From Posidonia oceanica (lineage: Eukaryota > Streptophyta > Magnoliopsida > Alismatales > Posidoniaceae), in contig JAZBRS010000020.1 of the NCBI GenBank assembly GCA_037176725.1, positions 50,744,001 through 50,808,000 of the forward strand: 64,000 nucleotides of DNA. Reading direction: 5' to 3'. Both the position numbers and the translations under genes were made by a program. Below the pieces are notes generated by a model, which saw only the letters and a program-made list of their open reading frames with translations, had not been told where the DNA came from and searched no databases. Below are positions 38,801 through 52,620 of the stretch, one piece after another (the stretch's first letter is position 1; every line of letters starts with the position of its first letter).

Positions 38801-41800
38801 GGCGTGTACATATCATTCCTGACCTCTTCTGGGTCTTGTTAGGGCCTTGCACTTATCATTCCTGGCGGTCCGGTCTCGATAAGGCTGGTACTTATCATTC
38901 CCAACCTCTTCAGGTTCTTGTTAGGGCTTCCACCTATCATTCCTAACGGTGCGGTCATGTTAAGGCTTGTACCTGTCATTCCTGACCTCTTCCTGGTCTT
39001 GTTAGGGCTTTGCACCTATCATTCCTAGCGGTCCGGTCTTGATACGGCTTGTACTTATCATTCCTGACCTCCTCCGGGTCTTGTTTGGACTTTGCACCTA
39101 TCATTCCTAGCGGTCGGGTCTGTACAAGGCTTGTACTTATCATTCCTGACCTCTTCCGGGTCTTGTTAGGGCTTGCAACTATCATTCCGGAGGTCACGTC
39201 TTGATAAGGCTTGTACTTATCATTCCCGACCATCTCCGGGTCTTGTTTGGGCTTGCACCAACCATTCCTGGCGGTCCGGTCTTGGTGAGGCTTGTACTAA
39301 TCATTCCTGACCTCTTCCGGTTCTTGTTGTGGCTCTGCACCGATCAATCCTGGCGGTCCGGTCTTGATAAGACTTGTACTTATCATTACTAACCTCTTCC
39401 GGGTCTTGTTAGGGCATGCACCTATCATTCCTGGTGGTCCGGTCTTGATAAGGCGTGTACTTATCGTTCCTGACCTCTTCCGATTCTTGTTAGGGCTTTG
39501 CACCTATCATTCCTAGCGGTCCGGTCTTGATAAGGCATGTACTTTTCATTCCTGACCTCTTCCGGGTCATGTTAGGGCTTGCACCTATCATTCCTGGCGG
39601 TCCGGTCTTTACAAGGCTTGTTCTTATCATTCCCGATCTCTTCCTGGTCTTGTTTGGGCTTGCACCTGTCATTCCTAGCGGTTTGGTCTTGATAAGCCGT
39701 GTACTTATCATTCCTGACCGCTTCCAGGTCTTGTTAGGGCTTGCACCTATCATTCCTGGCGGTCCGGTCTTGATTAGGCTCGTACTTATCATTCCTGACC
39801 TCTTCCAGGTCATGTTAGGGCTTGCACCTATCAATCCTAGCGGTCCGGTCTTGACTTGGCTTGTACTAATCATTCCTGACCTCTTCCATGTCTTGTTTGG
39901 GCTTGCACCTATCATTCCTAGTGGTCCGGTCTTGATATGGCCTGTACTTACCTTTCCTGACCTCTTCCAGGTGTTGTTAGGGCTTGTACCTATCATTCCA
40001 GGCGGTCTCGTCTTGATAAGACTTGTACTTACCATTCCCGACCTCTTCCTGGCCCTGTTTGGGCTAGCACCTATCATTCCTGGCTGTCTGGTCTTGATAA
40101 GGCTTGTACTTATCATCCTGACCTCTTCCGGGTCTTGTTAGGGCTTGCACCTATCATTCCTCTCGGTCCGGTCATGACAAGGCTTGTGCTTACCATTCCT
40201 GACCACTTCTTGGTCCTGTTAAGACTCTGCACTAATCATTCCTAGCGGTCGGGTCTTGATAAGGCTTGAACTTATCATTCCCGACCTCATCCGGGTCATG
40301 TTAGGGCTTGCACCTATCTTTCCTGGCGGTCCAGTCTTGATTGGGCATGTAATTATCATTCCTGACCACTTCCGCGTCTTCATAGGGCTTTGCACCTATC
40401 ATTCCTGGCAGTCCAGTCTTGATAAGGCATGTACTTATCATTCCTGACCTCCTCCGGGTCTTGTTAGGGCATGCACCAATCATTCCTGGCGGTCCGATCT
40501 CGATAAGGCTTGTACTTATCATTCCTGACCTCTTCCGAGTCTAGTTAGGGCTTGCTGCTATCATTCCTGGTAGTTCAGTCTTGGTAAGGCATGTACTTAT
40601 CATTCCTGACCTCATACAGGTCTAGTTTGGGCTTGCACCTATCATTCCTGGCGGTCCGGTCTTGATAAGGCTAGTACTTATCATTCCTGACCTCACGCGG
40701 GTCTTGTTTGGGCTTGCACCAGTCATTACTAGCGGTCCAGTCTTGCTAAGGCTTGTACTTATCAATCCTGACCTCTTCCGGGTCTTGTTAAGGCTTGCAC
40801 CTATCATTCCTGGCGGTCTGGCCTTGATAAGGCTAGTACTTATCAATACGGACCTCTTCCAGGTCTTGTTAGGGCATGCACCTATCATTGCTGGCGGTCC
40901 AATCATGATATGGCATGCACTTATCATTCCTGACCTCTTCCGAGTATTGTTAGGGCTTTGCACCTATCATTCCAAATGGTCCGGTCATGATAAGGCTTGT
41001 ACTTATCATTCCTGACCTCTTCTGGGTCATGTTAGGGCTTGCACCAATCGTTCCTGTTGGTCCGGTCTTGACAAGGCTGGTTCATATCATTCCCGATCTC
41101 TTCCAGGTCTTGTTAGGGTTTGCACCTATCAATCCTGGCAGTTTGGTCTTGATAAGGCTTGTACTTATCGTTCCTAACCGCTTCCTGGTCTTGTTAGGGC
41201 TTTGCACCTATCATTCAAGGCGGTCGGTCCTGGTAAGGCATGTACTTATCATTCCTGACCTCTTCGGGGTCTTGTTTGGGCTTTGCACCTATCATTCCTA
41301 GCTGTCCGATCTTGATAAGGCTTGTATTTATCATTCCTGACCTCTGCCGGGTCTTGTTACGACTTGCACCTATCATTCTTGGTGGTCCGGTCTTGATAAG
41401 GAATCTACTTACCATTCCTAACCTCTTCCATGTCTTGTTAGGGCTTGCACCTATCATTCCTGGCGGTCCGGTCATGATAACGCTTGTACTTATCATTACT
41501 GACATCTTCTGGGTCTTGTTAGGGCTTGCACATGTCATTCCAGGCGGTTCGGTCTTGATAAGGCTCGTACTTATCATTCTTGACCTCTTCCGGGTCTTGT
41601 TAGGGCTTTCACCTATCATTCCTAGTGGTCCGGTCTTGATAAGGCATGTACTTATCATTCCTGACCTCTTCCGTGTCTTGTTAGGGCCTTGCACCTTTCA
41701 TTCCGCACATGTACTTATCATTCTCGGCCTCTTCCGGGTCTTGTTAGGGCTAGCACCTATCATTCCTGGCAGTCTGGTCTCGATAAGGCTAGTACTTATC

Positions 41801-44800
41801 ATTCCCGACCTCTTCCAGGTCTTGTCAGGGCTTGCACCTATCATTCCTGGCGGTCCGGTCTTGATAAGTCTTCCACTTATCATTCCTAACCTCTTCCGAG
41901 TCTTGTTTGGGCATTCACCTGTCATTCCAGGCGGTTCAGTTTTGATAAGTCTTCCACTTATCATTCCCGACCTCTTCAAGGTCTGGTTAGGCCTTACACC
42001 TATCATTCCTGGCGTTCCGGTCACGATACGGCTTGTACTTTTCATTCCAGACCACTTTCGAGTCTTGTTAGGGCTTTGCTCCTATCAATCCAGGCGGTCC
42101 GGTCATGATAAGGCTTGTACTTATCATTCTTGACCTCTTCCGGGCCTTGTTAGGGCTTTCACCTATCATTCCTGGTGGTCCGGTCTTGATAAGGCATGTA
42201 CTTATCATTCCTGACCTTTTCCGTGTCTTGTTAGGGCCTAGCACCATTCAATCCATGCTTGTACTTATCATTCTCGGCCTCTTCCGGGTCTTGTTAGGGC
42301 TTGCACCTATCATTCCTGGCGGTCCGGTCTTGATATGGCTCGTACTTATCATTCCTGACCTCTTCCGAGTCATGTTAGGGCTTGCACCTATCAATCCTAG
42401 CGGTCCGGTCTTGACTTGGCTTGTACTAATCATTCCTCACCTCTTCCATGTCTTGTTTGGGCTTGCACCAATCGTTCCTAGTGGTCCGGTCTTGATATGG
42501 CTTGTACTTACCTTTCCTGACCTATTCCAGGTGTTGTTAGGGCTTGTACCTATCATTCCTGTCGGTCTGGTCTTGATAAGACTTGTACTTACCATTCCCG
42601 ACCTCTTCCAAGCCCTGTTAGGGCTTGCACCTATCATTCCTGGTTGTCTGGTCTTGATAAGGCTTGTACTTATCATCCTGACCTCTTCCGGGTCTTGTTA
42701 GGGCTTGCACCTGTCATTCCTCTCCGTCCGATCAAGATAAGGCTTGTACTTACCATTCCTGACTACTTGTAGGTCCTGTTAAGACTCAGCACCAATCATT
42801 CCTAGTGGTCGGGTCTTGATAAGGCTTGAACTTATCATTCCCGACCTCATCCGGGTCATGTTAGGGCTTGCACCTATCATTCCTGGCGGTCCAGTCTTGA
42901 TAGGGCTTGTAATTATCAATCATGACCTCTTTCGCGTCTTCATAGGGCTTTGCACCTATCATTCCGGGCAGTCCGGTCTTGATAAGGCTTGTACTTATCA
43001 TTCCTGACCTCTTCCGGGTCTTGTTAGGGCTTGCACCAATCATTCCTGGCGGTCCGATCTCGATAAGGCTTGTACTTATCATTCCTGACCTCTTCCGAGT
43101 CTAGTTAGGGCTTGCAGCTATCATTCCTGGTAGTTCGGTCTTGGTAAGGCATGTACTTATCATTCCTGACCTCATCTTGGTCTAGTTTGGGCTTGCACCT
43201 ATCATTCCTGGCGGTCCGGTCTAGATTAGGCTAGTACTTATCATTCCTGACCACACGCGGGTCTTGTTTGGGCTTGGACCAATCATTCCTAGCTGTCTGG
43301 TGTTGCTAAGGCTTGTACTTATCATTCCTGACCTCTTCCGTGTCTTGTTAGGGCTTGCACCAATCATTCCTGGCGGTCTGGCCTTGATAAGGCTAGTACT
43401 TATCATTACGGACCTCTTCCAGGTCATGTTAGGGCATGCACCTTTCATTGCTGGCGGTCCGATCTAGATAAGGCATGCACTTATCGTTCCTGACCTCTTC
43501 TGAGTCTTGTTAGGGCTTTGCACCTATCATTCCATGCGGTCCGGTCTTGATTAGGCTTGTACTTATCATTCCTGACCTCTTCTGGGTCATGTTAGAGCTA
43601 GCACCTATCGTTCCTGACGGTCCGGTCTTGACAAGGCTTGTTCATATCATTCCCGATCTATTCCATGTCTTGTTAGGGCTTGCACCTATCAATCCTGGCA
43701 GTTTGGTCTTGATAAGGCTTGTACTTATCGTTCCTAACCGCTTCCAGGTCTTGTTAGGGCTTTGCACCTATCATTCAAGGCGGTCGGTCCTGGTAAGGCA
43801 TGTACTTATCATTCCTGACCTCTTCCGGGTCTTGTTTGGGCTTTGCACCTATCTTTCCTAGCTGTCCGATCTTGATAAGGCTTGTACTTATCATTCCTGA
43901 CCTCTGCTGGGTCTTGTTACGGCTTGCACCTAACATTCTTGGTGGTCCGGTCTTGATAAGGAATCTACTTACCATTCCTAACCTCTTCCAGGTCTTGTTA
44001 GGGCTTGCACCTTTCATTCCTGGCGGTCCGGTCATGATAAGGCTTGTACTTTACTGACATCTTTTGGGTCTTGTTAGGGCTTGCACATGTCATTCCAGGC
44101 GGTTCGGTCTTGATAAGGCTCGTACTTATCATTCTTGACCTCTTCCGTGTCTTGTTAGGGCCTTCCACCTTTAATTCCGCGCTTGTACTTATCATTCTCG
44201 GCCTCTTCCGGGTCTTGTTAGGGCTAGCACCTATCATTCCTGGCAGTCTGGTCTCGATAAAGCTAGTACATATCATTCCCGACCTCTTCCAGGTCTTGTC
44301 AGGGCTTGCACCTATCATTCCTGGCGGTCCGGTCTTGATAAGTCTTCCACTTATCATTCCGAACCTCTTCCGGGTCTTGTTTGGGCGTTCACTTGTCATT
44401 CCTAGCGGTCCAGTCTTGATAAGTCTTCCACTTATCATTCCCGACCTCTTCAAGGTCTTGTTAGGCCTTACACCGATCATTCCTGGCATTCCGGTCATGA
44501 TACGGCTTGTACTTTTCATTCCAGACCACTTCCGGGTCTTGTTAGGGCTTTGCTCCTATCAATCCAGGCGGTCCGGTCAAGATAAGGCTTGTACATATCA
44601 TTCTTGACCTCTTCCGGGCCAAGTTAGGGCTTTCACCTATCATTCCTGGTGGTCTGGTCTTGATAAGGCTTGTACTTATCATTCCTGACCTTTTCCGTGT
44701 CTTGTTAGGGCCTTGCACCATTCAATCCATGCATGTACTTATCATTCTCGGCCTCTTCCGGGTCTTGTTAGGGCTTGCACCTATCTTTCCTGGCGGTCCG

Positions 44801-46249
44801 GTCTTGATATGGCTCGTACTTATCATTCCAGACCTCTTCCGAGTCATGTTAGGGCTTGCACCTATCAATCCTAGCGGTCCAGTCTTGACTTGACTTGTAC
44901 TAATCATTCCTCACCTCTTCCGGTTCTTGTTAGGGCAATGCACCGATCATTCCAGGTGGTCCGGTCTTGTTAGGGCCATGCACCTATCATTCCTAGCGGT
45001 CCGGTCTCGATAGCGCTTGTACTTGTCATTCCCACCTTCTTCCGGTTCTAATTAGGGCTTGCAACTCTCAGTCCTGGCGGTGCGGTCATGTTAAGGCTTG
45101 TACTTATCATTCCTGACCACTTCAAGGTCTTGTTAGGGCTTCGCACCTATCATTCCTGGCGGTCCGGGCTTGATACATCTTGTACTTACCATTCTTGACC
45201 TCTTCCGGGTCTTGTATGGGCTTTACACCTATCATTCCTGGCGGTCAGGTCAAGATAAGGCTTGTACTTATCATTCCTGACCAATTCTGGGTCTTGTTAG
45301 GGCTTGCACCAATCAATCCCGGCGGTCAGGTCTAGATAAGGCTTGTACTTATCATTCTCGACCTCTTCCGGGTCTTGTTAGGGCTTGCACCTATCATTCC
45401 TGGCGGTCCGGACGTGGTGAGGCTTGTACTTATCATTCCTGACCTCTTCCGGTTGTTGTTATGGCTTTGCACCTACCAATCCTGGCGGTCCGGTCTTGAT
45501 TAGGCGTGTACTTATCATTCCGGACCTCTTCTGGGTCATGTTAGGGCTTGCACCTACCATTCCTGGCGGTCCGGTAATGATTAGGCTTGTACATTTCATT
45601 CCTGACCTCTTCCGGGTCTCGTTAGGGCTTGCACCGATCATTCAAGGCGCTCTGGTCTTGATAAGGCACGTACTTTTCGTTCCTGACCTCTTCCGGGTCT
45701 TGTTAGGGCATGCACCTATCAATCCTTGCAGTCCGGTCACGACATGGCATGTACTAATCATTCCTGACCTCTTCCTAGTCTTGTTAGGGCTTGCACCTAG
45801 CATTCATGGCGGTCCGGTCTTGATAAGGCTTGTACTTATCATTCCTGACCTCTTCAAGGTCTTGTTTGGGCTTTGCACCTATCATTCCAAGCGGTCCGGT
45901 CATGATACAGCTTGTACTTATCATTCATGACCCCCTCCGGGTCTTGTTTGGGCTTTGCACCTATCATTCCTGGCAGTCCAGTAATGACAAGGCTTGTACT
46001 TATCATTCCAGACCTCTTCCGGGTCTTATTAGGGCTTGCACCTATCATTCCTAGCGGTCCGGTTTGGATAAGGCCTGTACTTACAATTCCTTACCACATC
46101 TAGGTCCTGTTAGGACTCTGCACCAATCAATCCTAGCGGTCCGGTCTTGATAAGGCTTGTACTTATCATTCCCGACCTCCTCCCGGTCTTGTTAGGGCTT
46201 GCACCTATCTTTCCTGGCGGTCCGGTCTTGATATGGCTTGTACTTATCC
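35827..46249 (+). repeat. 10,423-bp tandem duplication, copy 2
   Basis: Copy 2 follows copy 1 directly. The bases 25,404-25,425, 35,827-35,848 and 46,250-46,271 are the same 22 bp (ttcctaacc, then tcttccaggtctt). To the left, 25,403 (a) differs from 35,826 (c). To the right, 46,272 (c) differs from 35,849 (g). The exchange therefore took place inside this 22-bp identity. An assembler-made duplication would look the same and cannot be excluded from sequence alone. Confidence 0.93.
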
Positions 46250-46271
46250 TTCCTAACCTCTTCCAGGTCTT

Positions 46272-47930
46272 CCAAGGGCTTTGTACCTATCATTCCTGGC
46301 GGTCCGGTCTTGATACGGCTTGTACTTACCATTCCTGATCTCTTCCAGGTCTTGTTAGGGCTTGCACCTATCATTCCTGGCGGTACGGTCTTGGTAAGGC
46401 ACGTACTTATCGTTCCTGACCTCTTCCGGGTCTTGTTAGGGCATGCACCTATCATTCCTGGCGGTCCGGTCATGGTAAGGCATGTACTTATCATTCCTGA
46501 CCTCATCCAGGTCTTGTTTGGGCATGCACCTATCATTCCAGGCGGTTCGGTCTTGATAAGGCTTGTACTTATCATTACAGACCTCTTCCGGGTCTTGTTA
46601 GGGCAGGCACCTATCATTTCTGGTGGTCCGGTCATGACACGGCGTGTACTTATCATTCATGACCTCTTCCGGGTCTTGTTAGGGCTTTGCACCTATCATT
46701 CCTGGCGGTCCAGTCTTGATTAGGCTTGTACTTTTCTTTCCTGACCTCTTCCGTGTATAGTTAGGGCTTGTACCTATCATTCCTGGTGGTCTAGTCTCAA
46801 TAAGACTTGTACTAATCACTCTCGACCATTTCCTGGTCCTGTGAGGGCTTGCACCTATCATTCCAAGCGGTCCGGTCTTGATAAGGCTTGTACTTATCAT
46901 TCCTGACCTCTTCCCGGTGTTGTTAGGGCTTTGCACCTATCAGTCCAGGCTTTCCGGTCTTTATTAGGCTTGAACTTATCATTCCTGACCTCTTCCGTGT
47001 CTCGTTAGGGCTTAGCACCTGTCATTCCTGGCGGTCTGGTCCGGATGAGGCATGTACTTATCATTCCTGACCTCTTCCGGGTCAAGTTAGGGCTTGCACC
47101 TATCATTCCTGGCGGTCCGGTGTTGTTAAGGCTTGTACTAATCAATCCTGACCTCTTCTGGGTCTTGTTAGGGTGTGCGCCTATCATTCCAGGTGGTCTG
47201 GTCTCAATATGGCTTGTACTTGTAATTCCTTACCTCTTCCGGGTCTTGTTGGGGCGTGCACCAATCATTCCTAGCGGTCCGGTCTTGATAAGGCTTGTAC
47301 TTATCTTTCCTGACCTCTTCCGGGTCTTGTTAGGGCTTTGCACCTATCATTCCTGGCGGTCCGGTCTTGATAAGGCGTGTACTTATCGTTCCTGACCTAT
47401 TCTGTGCCTTGTTTGGGCTTCGCACCAATCATTCCGGGCGGCCCGGTCTTGATAAGGATTCCACATATCATTCCTGACCTCCTCCGGGTCTTGGCCGGGC
47501 TTGCACCTTTCGTTCATGCCGGTCTGGTCTCGATAAGGCTTGTACTTACCATTCCTGACCTCTTCTAGGTCTTGTTAGGGCTCTGCACCAACCATTCCTA
47601 GCGGTCCGGTCTTGATATGGCTTGTACTTATCATTCTTGACCTCTTCTTGGTCTTGTTAGGGCTTGCACCTATCATTCATGGCGGTCCGGTCTTGATAAG
47701 TTTTGTACTAATCATTCCGGACCTCTTCTGGGTCTTGTTTGGGCGTTCACCTATCTTTCCTGGCGGTTCGGTATTGATAAGGCTTGTACTTATCATTCCC
47801 GACCTCTTCTGCGTCTTGTCAAGGCTTACACCTACCATTCCTAGCGGTCCGGTCTAGATAAGGCTTTTACTTATCGTTCCTGACCACTTCCGGGTCTTGT
47901 TACGGCGTTGCTCCTATCATTCCTGGCGGT
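46272..47930 (+). repeat. Higher-order block (partners 4.64 kb, 13.35 kb, 19.33 kb)
   Basis: Offset 26,948 to 19,324-20,982 and 41,631 to 4,641-6,300. It is recognised by the run of variants ggtacggtcttggtaaggca, then catccaggtcttgtttgggc, then ggcaggcacctatcatttc at 46,382-46,620. It begins directly at the end of the 10,423-bp repeat. Confidence 0.82.
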
Positions 47931-50900
47931 CCGGTCTTGATAATGCTTGTACTTATCATTCCTGACCTCTTCCTGGTCTTGTTAGGGCTTTGCACCAATC
48001 AATCCTGGCGGTCCGTTCATGATAAGGCTTGTACTTATCATTCCTGACCTCTTTCGGGTCATGTTAGGGCATGCACCTACCATTCCTGGCGGTCCGGTCT
48101 TGGTAAGGCATGTACTTATCATTCCTGACCTCTTCCGGGTCTTGTTTTGGCCATCCACCTATCATTCCTAGCGGTCCGGTCTCGATAGGGCTTGTACTTA
48201 TCATTCCCAACCTCTTCCGGTTCTTGTTAGGGCTTGCACCTATCACTTCTGGCGGTGCGGTCATGTTAAGGCTTGTACTTATCATTCTTGACCTCTTCCG
48301 GGTCTTGTTTGGGCTTTGCACTTATCATTCCTGGCGGTCGGGTCTAGATATGGCTTGTACTTAACAATCCAGACCTCCTCCGAGACTTGTTAGGGCTTGC
48401 ACCTGTCATTCCAGTAGGTCAGGTCTTGATAAGGCTTGTACTTTTCATTCCCGTCCTGTTCCAGGTCTTGTTAGGGCTTGCTCCTATCAATCCTAGCGGT
48501 CTGGTCTGGGTGAGGCTTGTACTTATCATTCCTGACCACTTCCGGATTTTGTTCGGGCTTTGCACCTATCATTCCTGGCGGTCCGATCTTGATAAGGCTT
48601 GTACTTATCATTCCAGACCTCTTCCGTGTCTTGATAGGGCTTGCACCTATCTTTCCTGGCGGTCCGGTATTGATTAGGCATGTACAGTTCATTACGAACC
48701 TCCTCTGGGTCTTGTTAGGGCTTGCACCTATCATTCCTGGCGATCCGGTCTAGATAAGGCTCGTACTTATCATTCCTGACCTCTTCCGGGTCTTGTTAGG
48801 GCTTGCACTAATCAATCCTAGCGGTCCGGTCTTGACATGGCTTGTACTTATCATTCCTGACCTCTTCTGGGTCTTGTTAGGGCTTGCACCTATCATTCAT
48901 GGCGGTCCGGTCTTGATAAGGCTTCTTCTTATCATTCCTGACCTCCTCAAGGTCTTGTTAGGGCTTTGCACCTATCATTCCAACCGGTGCGGTCATGATC
49001 AGGCTTGTACTTATCATTCCTGACCTCTTCTTGGTCTTGTTTGGGCTTTGCACCAATCAATCCTGGCGGTCCGGTATTGAAAAGGATTGTACATATCATT
49101 CCGGACCTCTTCCAAGTCCAGTTAGGGCTTGCACCTATCATTCCTAGCGGTCCGGTCATGATAAGGCTTGTACTTACCATTCCTGACCATTTCAAGGTCC
49201 TATTAGGACTCTGCACCAATCATTCCTAGCGGTCCGGTCTTGATAATGCTTGTGCTTGTCATTCTCGACCTCTTCCGGGCCTTGTTAGGGCTAGCACCTG
49301 TCTTACTTGGCGGTCTGGTCTTGATAAGCCTTGTACTTATCATTCCTAACCTCTTCCGGATCTTCTTAGGGCTTTGCACCTATCATTCCTGGCGGTCCGG
49401 TCTTGATAAGGCATGTACTTATCATTCCTGACCGCTTCCGGATCATGTTAGGGCTTGCACCTATCATTCCTGGCGGTCCAGTCTCGATTAGGATTGTACT
49501 TATCATTCCTGATCTCTTACGGGTCTTGTTAGGGCTTGCACCAATCATTCCTAGCGGTCCAGTCATGGTAAGGCTTGTACTTATCATTCCTGACCACATC
49601 CTAGTCTCGTTTGGGCTTGTACCTATCATTCCTGGCGGTCCGGTCTTGATAAGGCTTGTACTTATCATTCCTGACCTCACGCGGGTCTTGTATGGGTTTG
49701 CAACTATCATTCCAAGCGGTCCGGTCTTGCTAAGGCTTGTACTTTTCATTCCTGACCTCTTCCGGATCTTGTTACGTCCTGCACCTATCATTCCTGGCGG
49801 TCCGGTCTTGATAAGGCTTGTACTTATCGTTACTGACCTCTTCCGGATCTTGTTAGGGCATGCACCGATCATTCCAGCTGGTCCGGTCTTGATAAGGCGT
49901 GTACTTATCGTTCCGGACCACTTCCGAGTCTTGTTAGGGCTTTGCACTTATCATTCCTAGCGGTCCGGTCTTGATAAGGCTTGTACTTATCATTCCTGAC
50001 CTCCTCTGGGTCCTGTTAGGGCTTGCATCTATCATTCCTGGCGGTCCGGTCTTGACATGGCTTGTTCTTATCATTCCCGATCTCTTCCGGGTCTAGTTAG
50101 GGCTTGCACCAATCATTCCTGGCGGTTTGGTCTTGATAAGGCTTGTACTTGTCATTCCTGACCGCTTCCAGGTCTTGTTAGGGCTTTGCAGCTATCATTC
50201 TAGGCTGTCCGGTCATGGTAAGGCATGTACCTATCGTTCCTAACCTCTTTTGGGTCTTGTTAGGGCTTGCACCTAACATTCTTGGTGGTCTGGTCATGGT
50301 AAGGAATGTACTTGTCATTCCTGACCACTTCCAGGTCTTGTTAGGGCTTGCACCTATCATTCCAGGCGGTCCGGTCAAGATATGGCTTGAATTTATCCTT
50401 CCTGACATCTTCCGGGTCTAGTTAGGGCTTGCACATGTCATTCCTGGCAGATTGGTCATGATAAGGCTTGTACTTATCATTCTTGACCACTTCCGAGTCT
50501 TATTTGGGCTTTCACCTATCATTCCTGGTGGTCCGGTCGTGGTAAGGCATGTACTTATCATTCCTGACCTCTTCTGTGTCTTGTTAGGGCCTCGGACCAT
50601 TCATTCCATGCTTGTACTTATCATTCTCGGCCTCTTCTGGGTCTTGTTAGGGCTTGCACCTATCATTCCTAGCGGTCCAGTCTTGATAAGGCTTGTACTT
50701 ATCAGTCCCGACCTCCTCCGTGTCATGTTAGGGCTTGCACCAATCATTCCAAGTGGTCCAGTCTTGATAAGGCTTGTACTTAACATTCCTGACCTCTTCC
50801 GGTTCTTTTTAGGGCCTTGCACCGATCATTCCTAGCAGTCCGTTCTTGATAAGGCTTGTACTTATCATTCCTGACCTCTTCTAGGTCTTGTTAGCGCTTT

Positions 50901-52620
50901 GCACCAGTCATTCCTAACAGTCTTGTCTTGAGAAGGCTTGTACTTATCATTCCTGACCTCTTCCGAGTCTTGTTAGGGCATGCACCTTTCATTCCTGGCG
51001 GTCCGGTCTTGGTAAGGCCTGTACTTATCATTCCTGACCTCTTCCGGGTCTTGTTAGGGCTTGCACCTATCATTCCTGGCGGTCCGGTCTTGAGACGGCT
51101 TGTACTTATCATTCCCCACCTCTTCCGGGTCTTGTTAGGACTTGCTCCTATCATTCCTGGTGGTCTGGTCTTGATAAGTCATGTACTTATCATTCCAGAC
51201 ATCTTCTGGGTCTTGTAAGGGCTTTGCACCTACCATTCCGGGCGGTCGGGTCTAGACAAGGCTTGTACTTATCATTCCCCACCTTTTCCGGGTCTTGTTA
51301 GGGCCTGCACCTATCATTCCCAGCGGTCCGGTCATGATAAGGCGTGTACATATCATTCCTGACTTCTTCCGGGTCTTGTTAGGGCCTTGCACTTATCATT
51401 CCTGGTGGTCCGGTCTCAATAAGGCTGGTACTTATCATTCCCAACCTCTTCAGGTCCCTGTTAGGGCTTCCACCTATCATTCCCGATGGTGCGGTCATGT
51501 TAAGGCTTGTACTAATCATTCCTGACCTCTTCCATGTCATGTTAGGGCTTTGCACCTATCATTCCTAGCAGTCCGGTCTTGATACGGCTAGTACTTACCA
51601 TTCCAAACCTCTTCCGGGTCTTGTTTGGACTTTGCACCTATCATTCCTAGCGGTCGAGTCTGTACAAGGCTTGAACTTATCATTCCTGACCTCTTCCGGG
51701 TCTTGTTAGGGCTTGCACCTATCATTCCTGGAGGTCACGTCTTGATAAGGCTTGTATTTATCGTTCCCGACCTCTTCCGGGTCTTGTTTGGGCTTGCACC
51801 AACCATTCATGGCGGTCCGGTCTTGGTGAGGCTTGTACTTATCATTCCTGACCTCTTTCGGTTCTTGTTATGGCTCTGCACCGATCAATCCTGGCGGTCC
51901 GGTCTTGATAAGGCTTGTACTTATCATTACTAACCTCTTCCGGGTCTTGTTAGGGCATGCATCTATCAGTCCTGGTGGTCCGGTCTTGATAAGGCATGTA
52001 CTTATCGTTCCTGACTGCTTCCGAGTCTTGTTAGGGCTTTGCACCTATCATTCCTAGCAGTCCGGTCTTGATAAGGCTTGTACTTTTCATTCCTGACCAC
52101 TTCCAGGTCTTGTTAGGGCTTGCACCTATCATTCCTGGCGGTCCGGTGTTGATTAGGCTTATACATTTCAATCTCGACCAATTACGGGTCTTGTTAGGGC
52201 TTGCACCTATCATTCCTGGCGGTCCAGTCTTGATAAGGCTCGTACTTATCATTCCTGACCTCTTCCGAGTCATGTAAGGGCTTGCACCTATCAATCCTAG
52301 CGGTCCGGTCGTGACATGGCTTGTACTAATCGTTCCTGACCTCCTCCAGGTCTTGTTAGGGCTTGCACCAATCATTCCTACTGGTCCGGTCTTGATATGG
52401 CTTGTACTTATCTTTCCTGACCTCTTTCGGGTATAGTTAGGGCTTGTACCAATCATTCCCGGCGGTCTGGTCTTGATAATACTTGTACTAATCATTCCCG
52501 ACCTCTTCCGGGTCTTGTTAGGGCTTGCACCTATCTTTCCTACCGGTCCGGTCTTGATAAGGCTTGTAATAATCATTCCTGACCTCTTACGGGTCTTCTT
52601 AGGGCTTTGCACCTATCATT
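47045..52620 (+). repeat. Diverged higher-order block (partner 24,082-29,657)
   Basis: Offset 22,963 (22,964 after about 52.0 kb) holds from 47,045 to about 52,620. For example 26,277 pairs with 49,240, 27,252 with 50,215 and 28,332 with 51,295. Substitutions are frequent, so this is an old third relative of the 10,423-bp unit. The homology begins left of 25,404. The edges of the recent duplication are therefore not edges of the older block. Confidence 0.85.
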
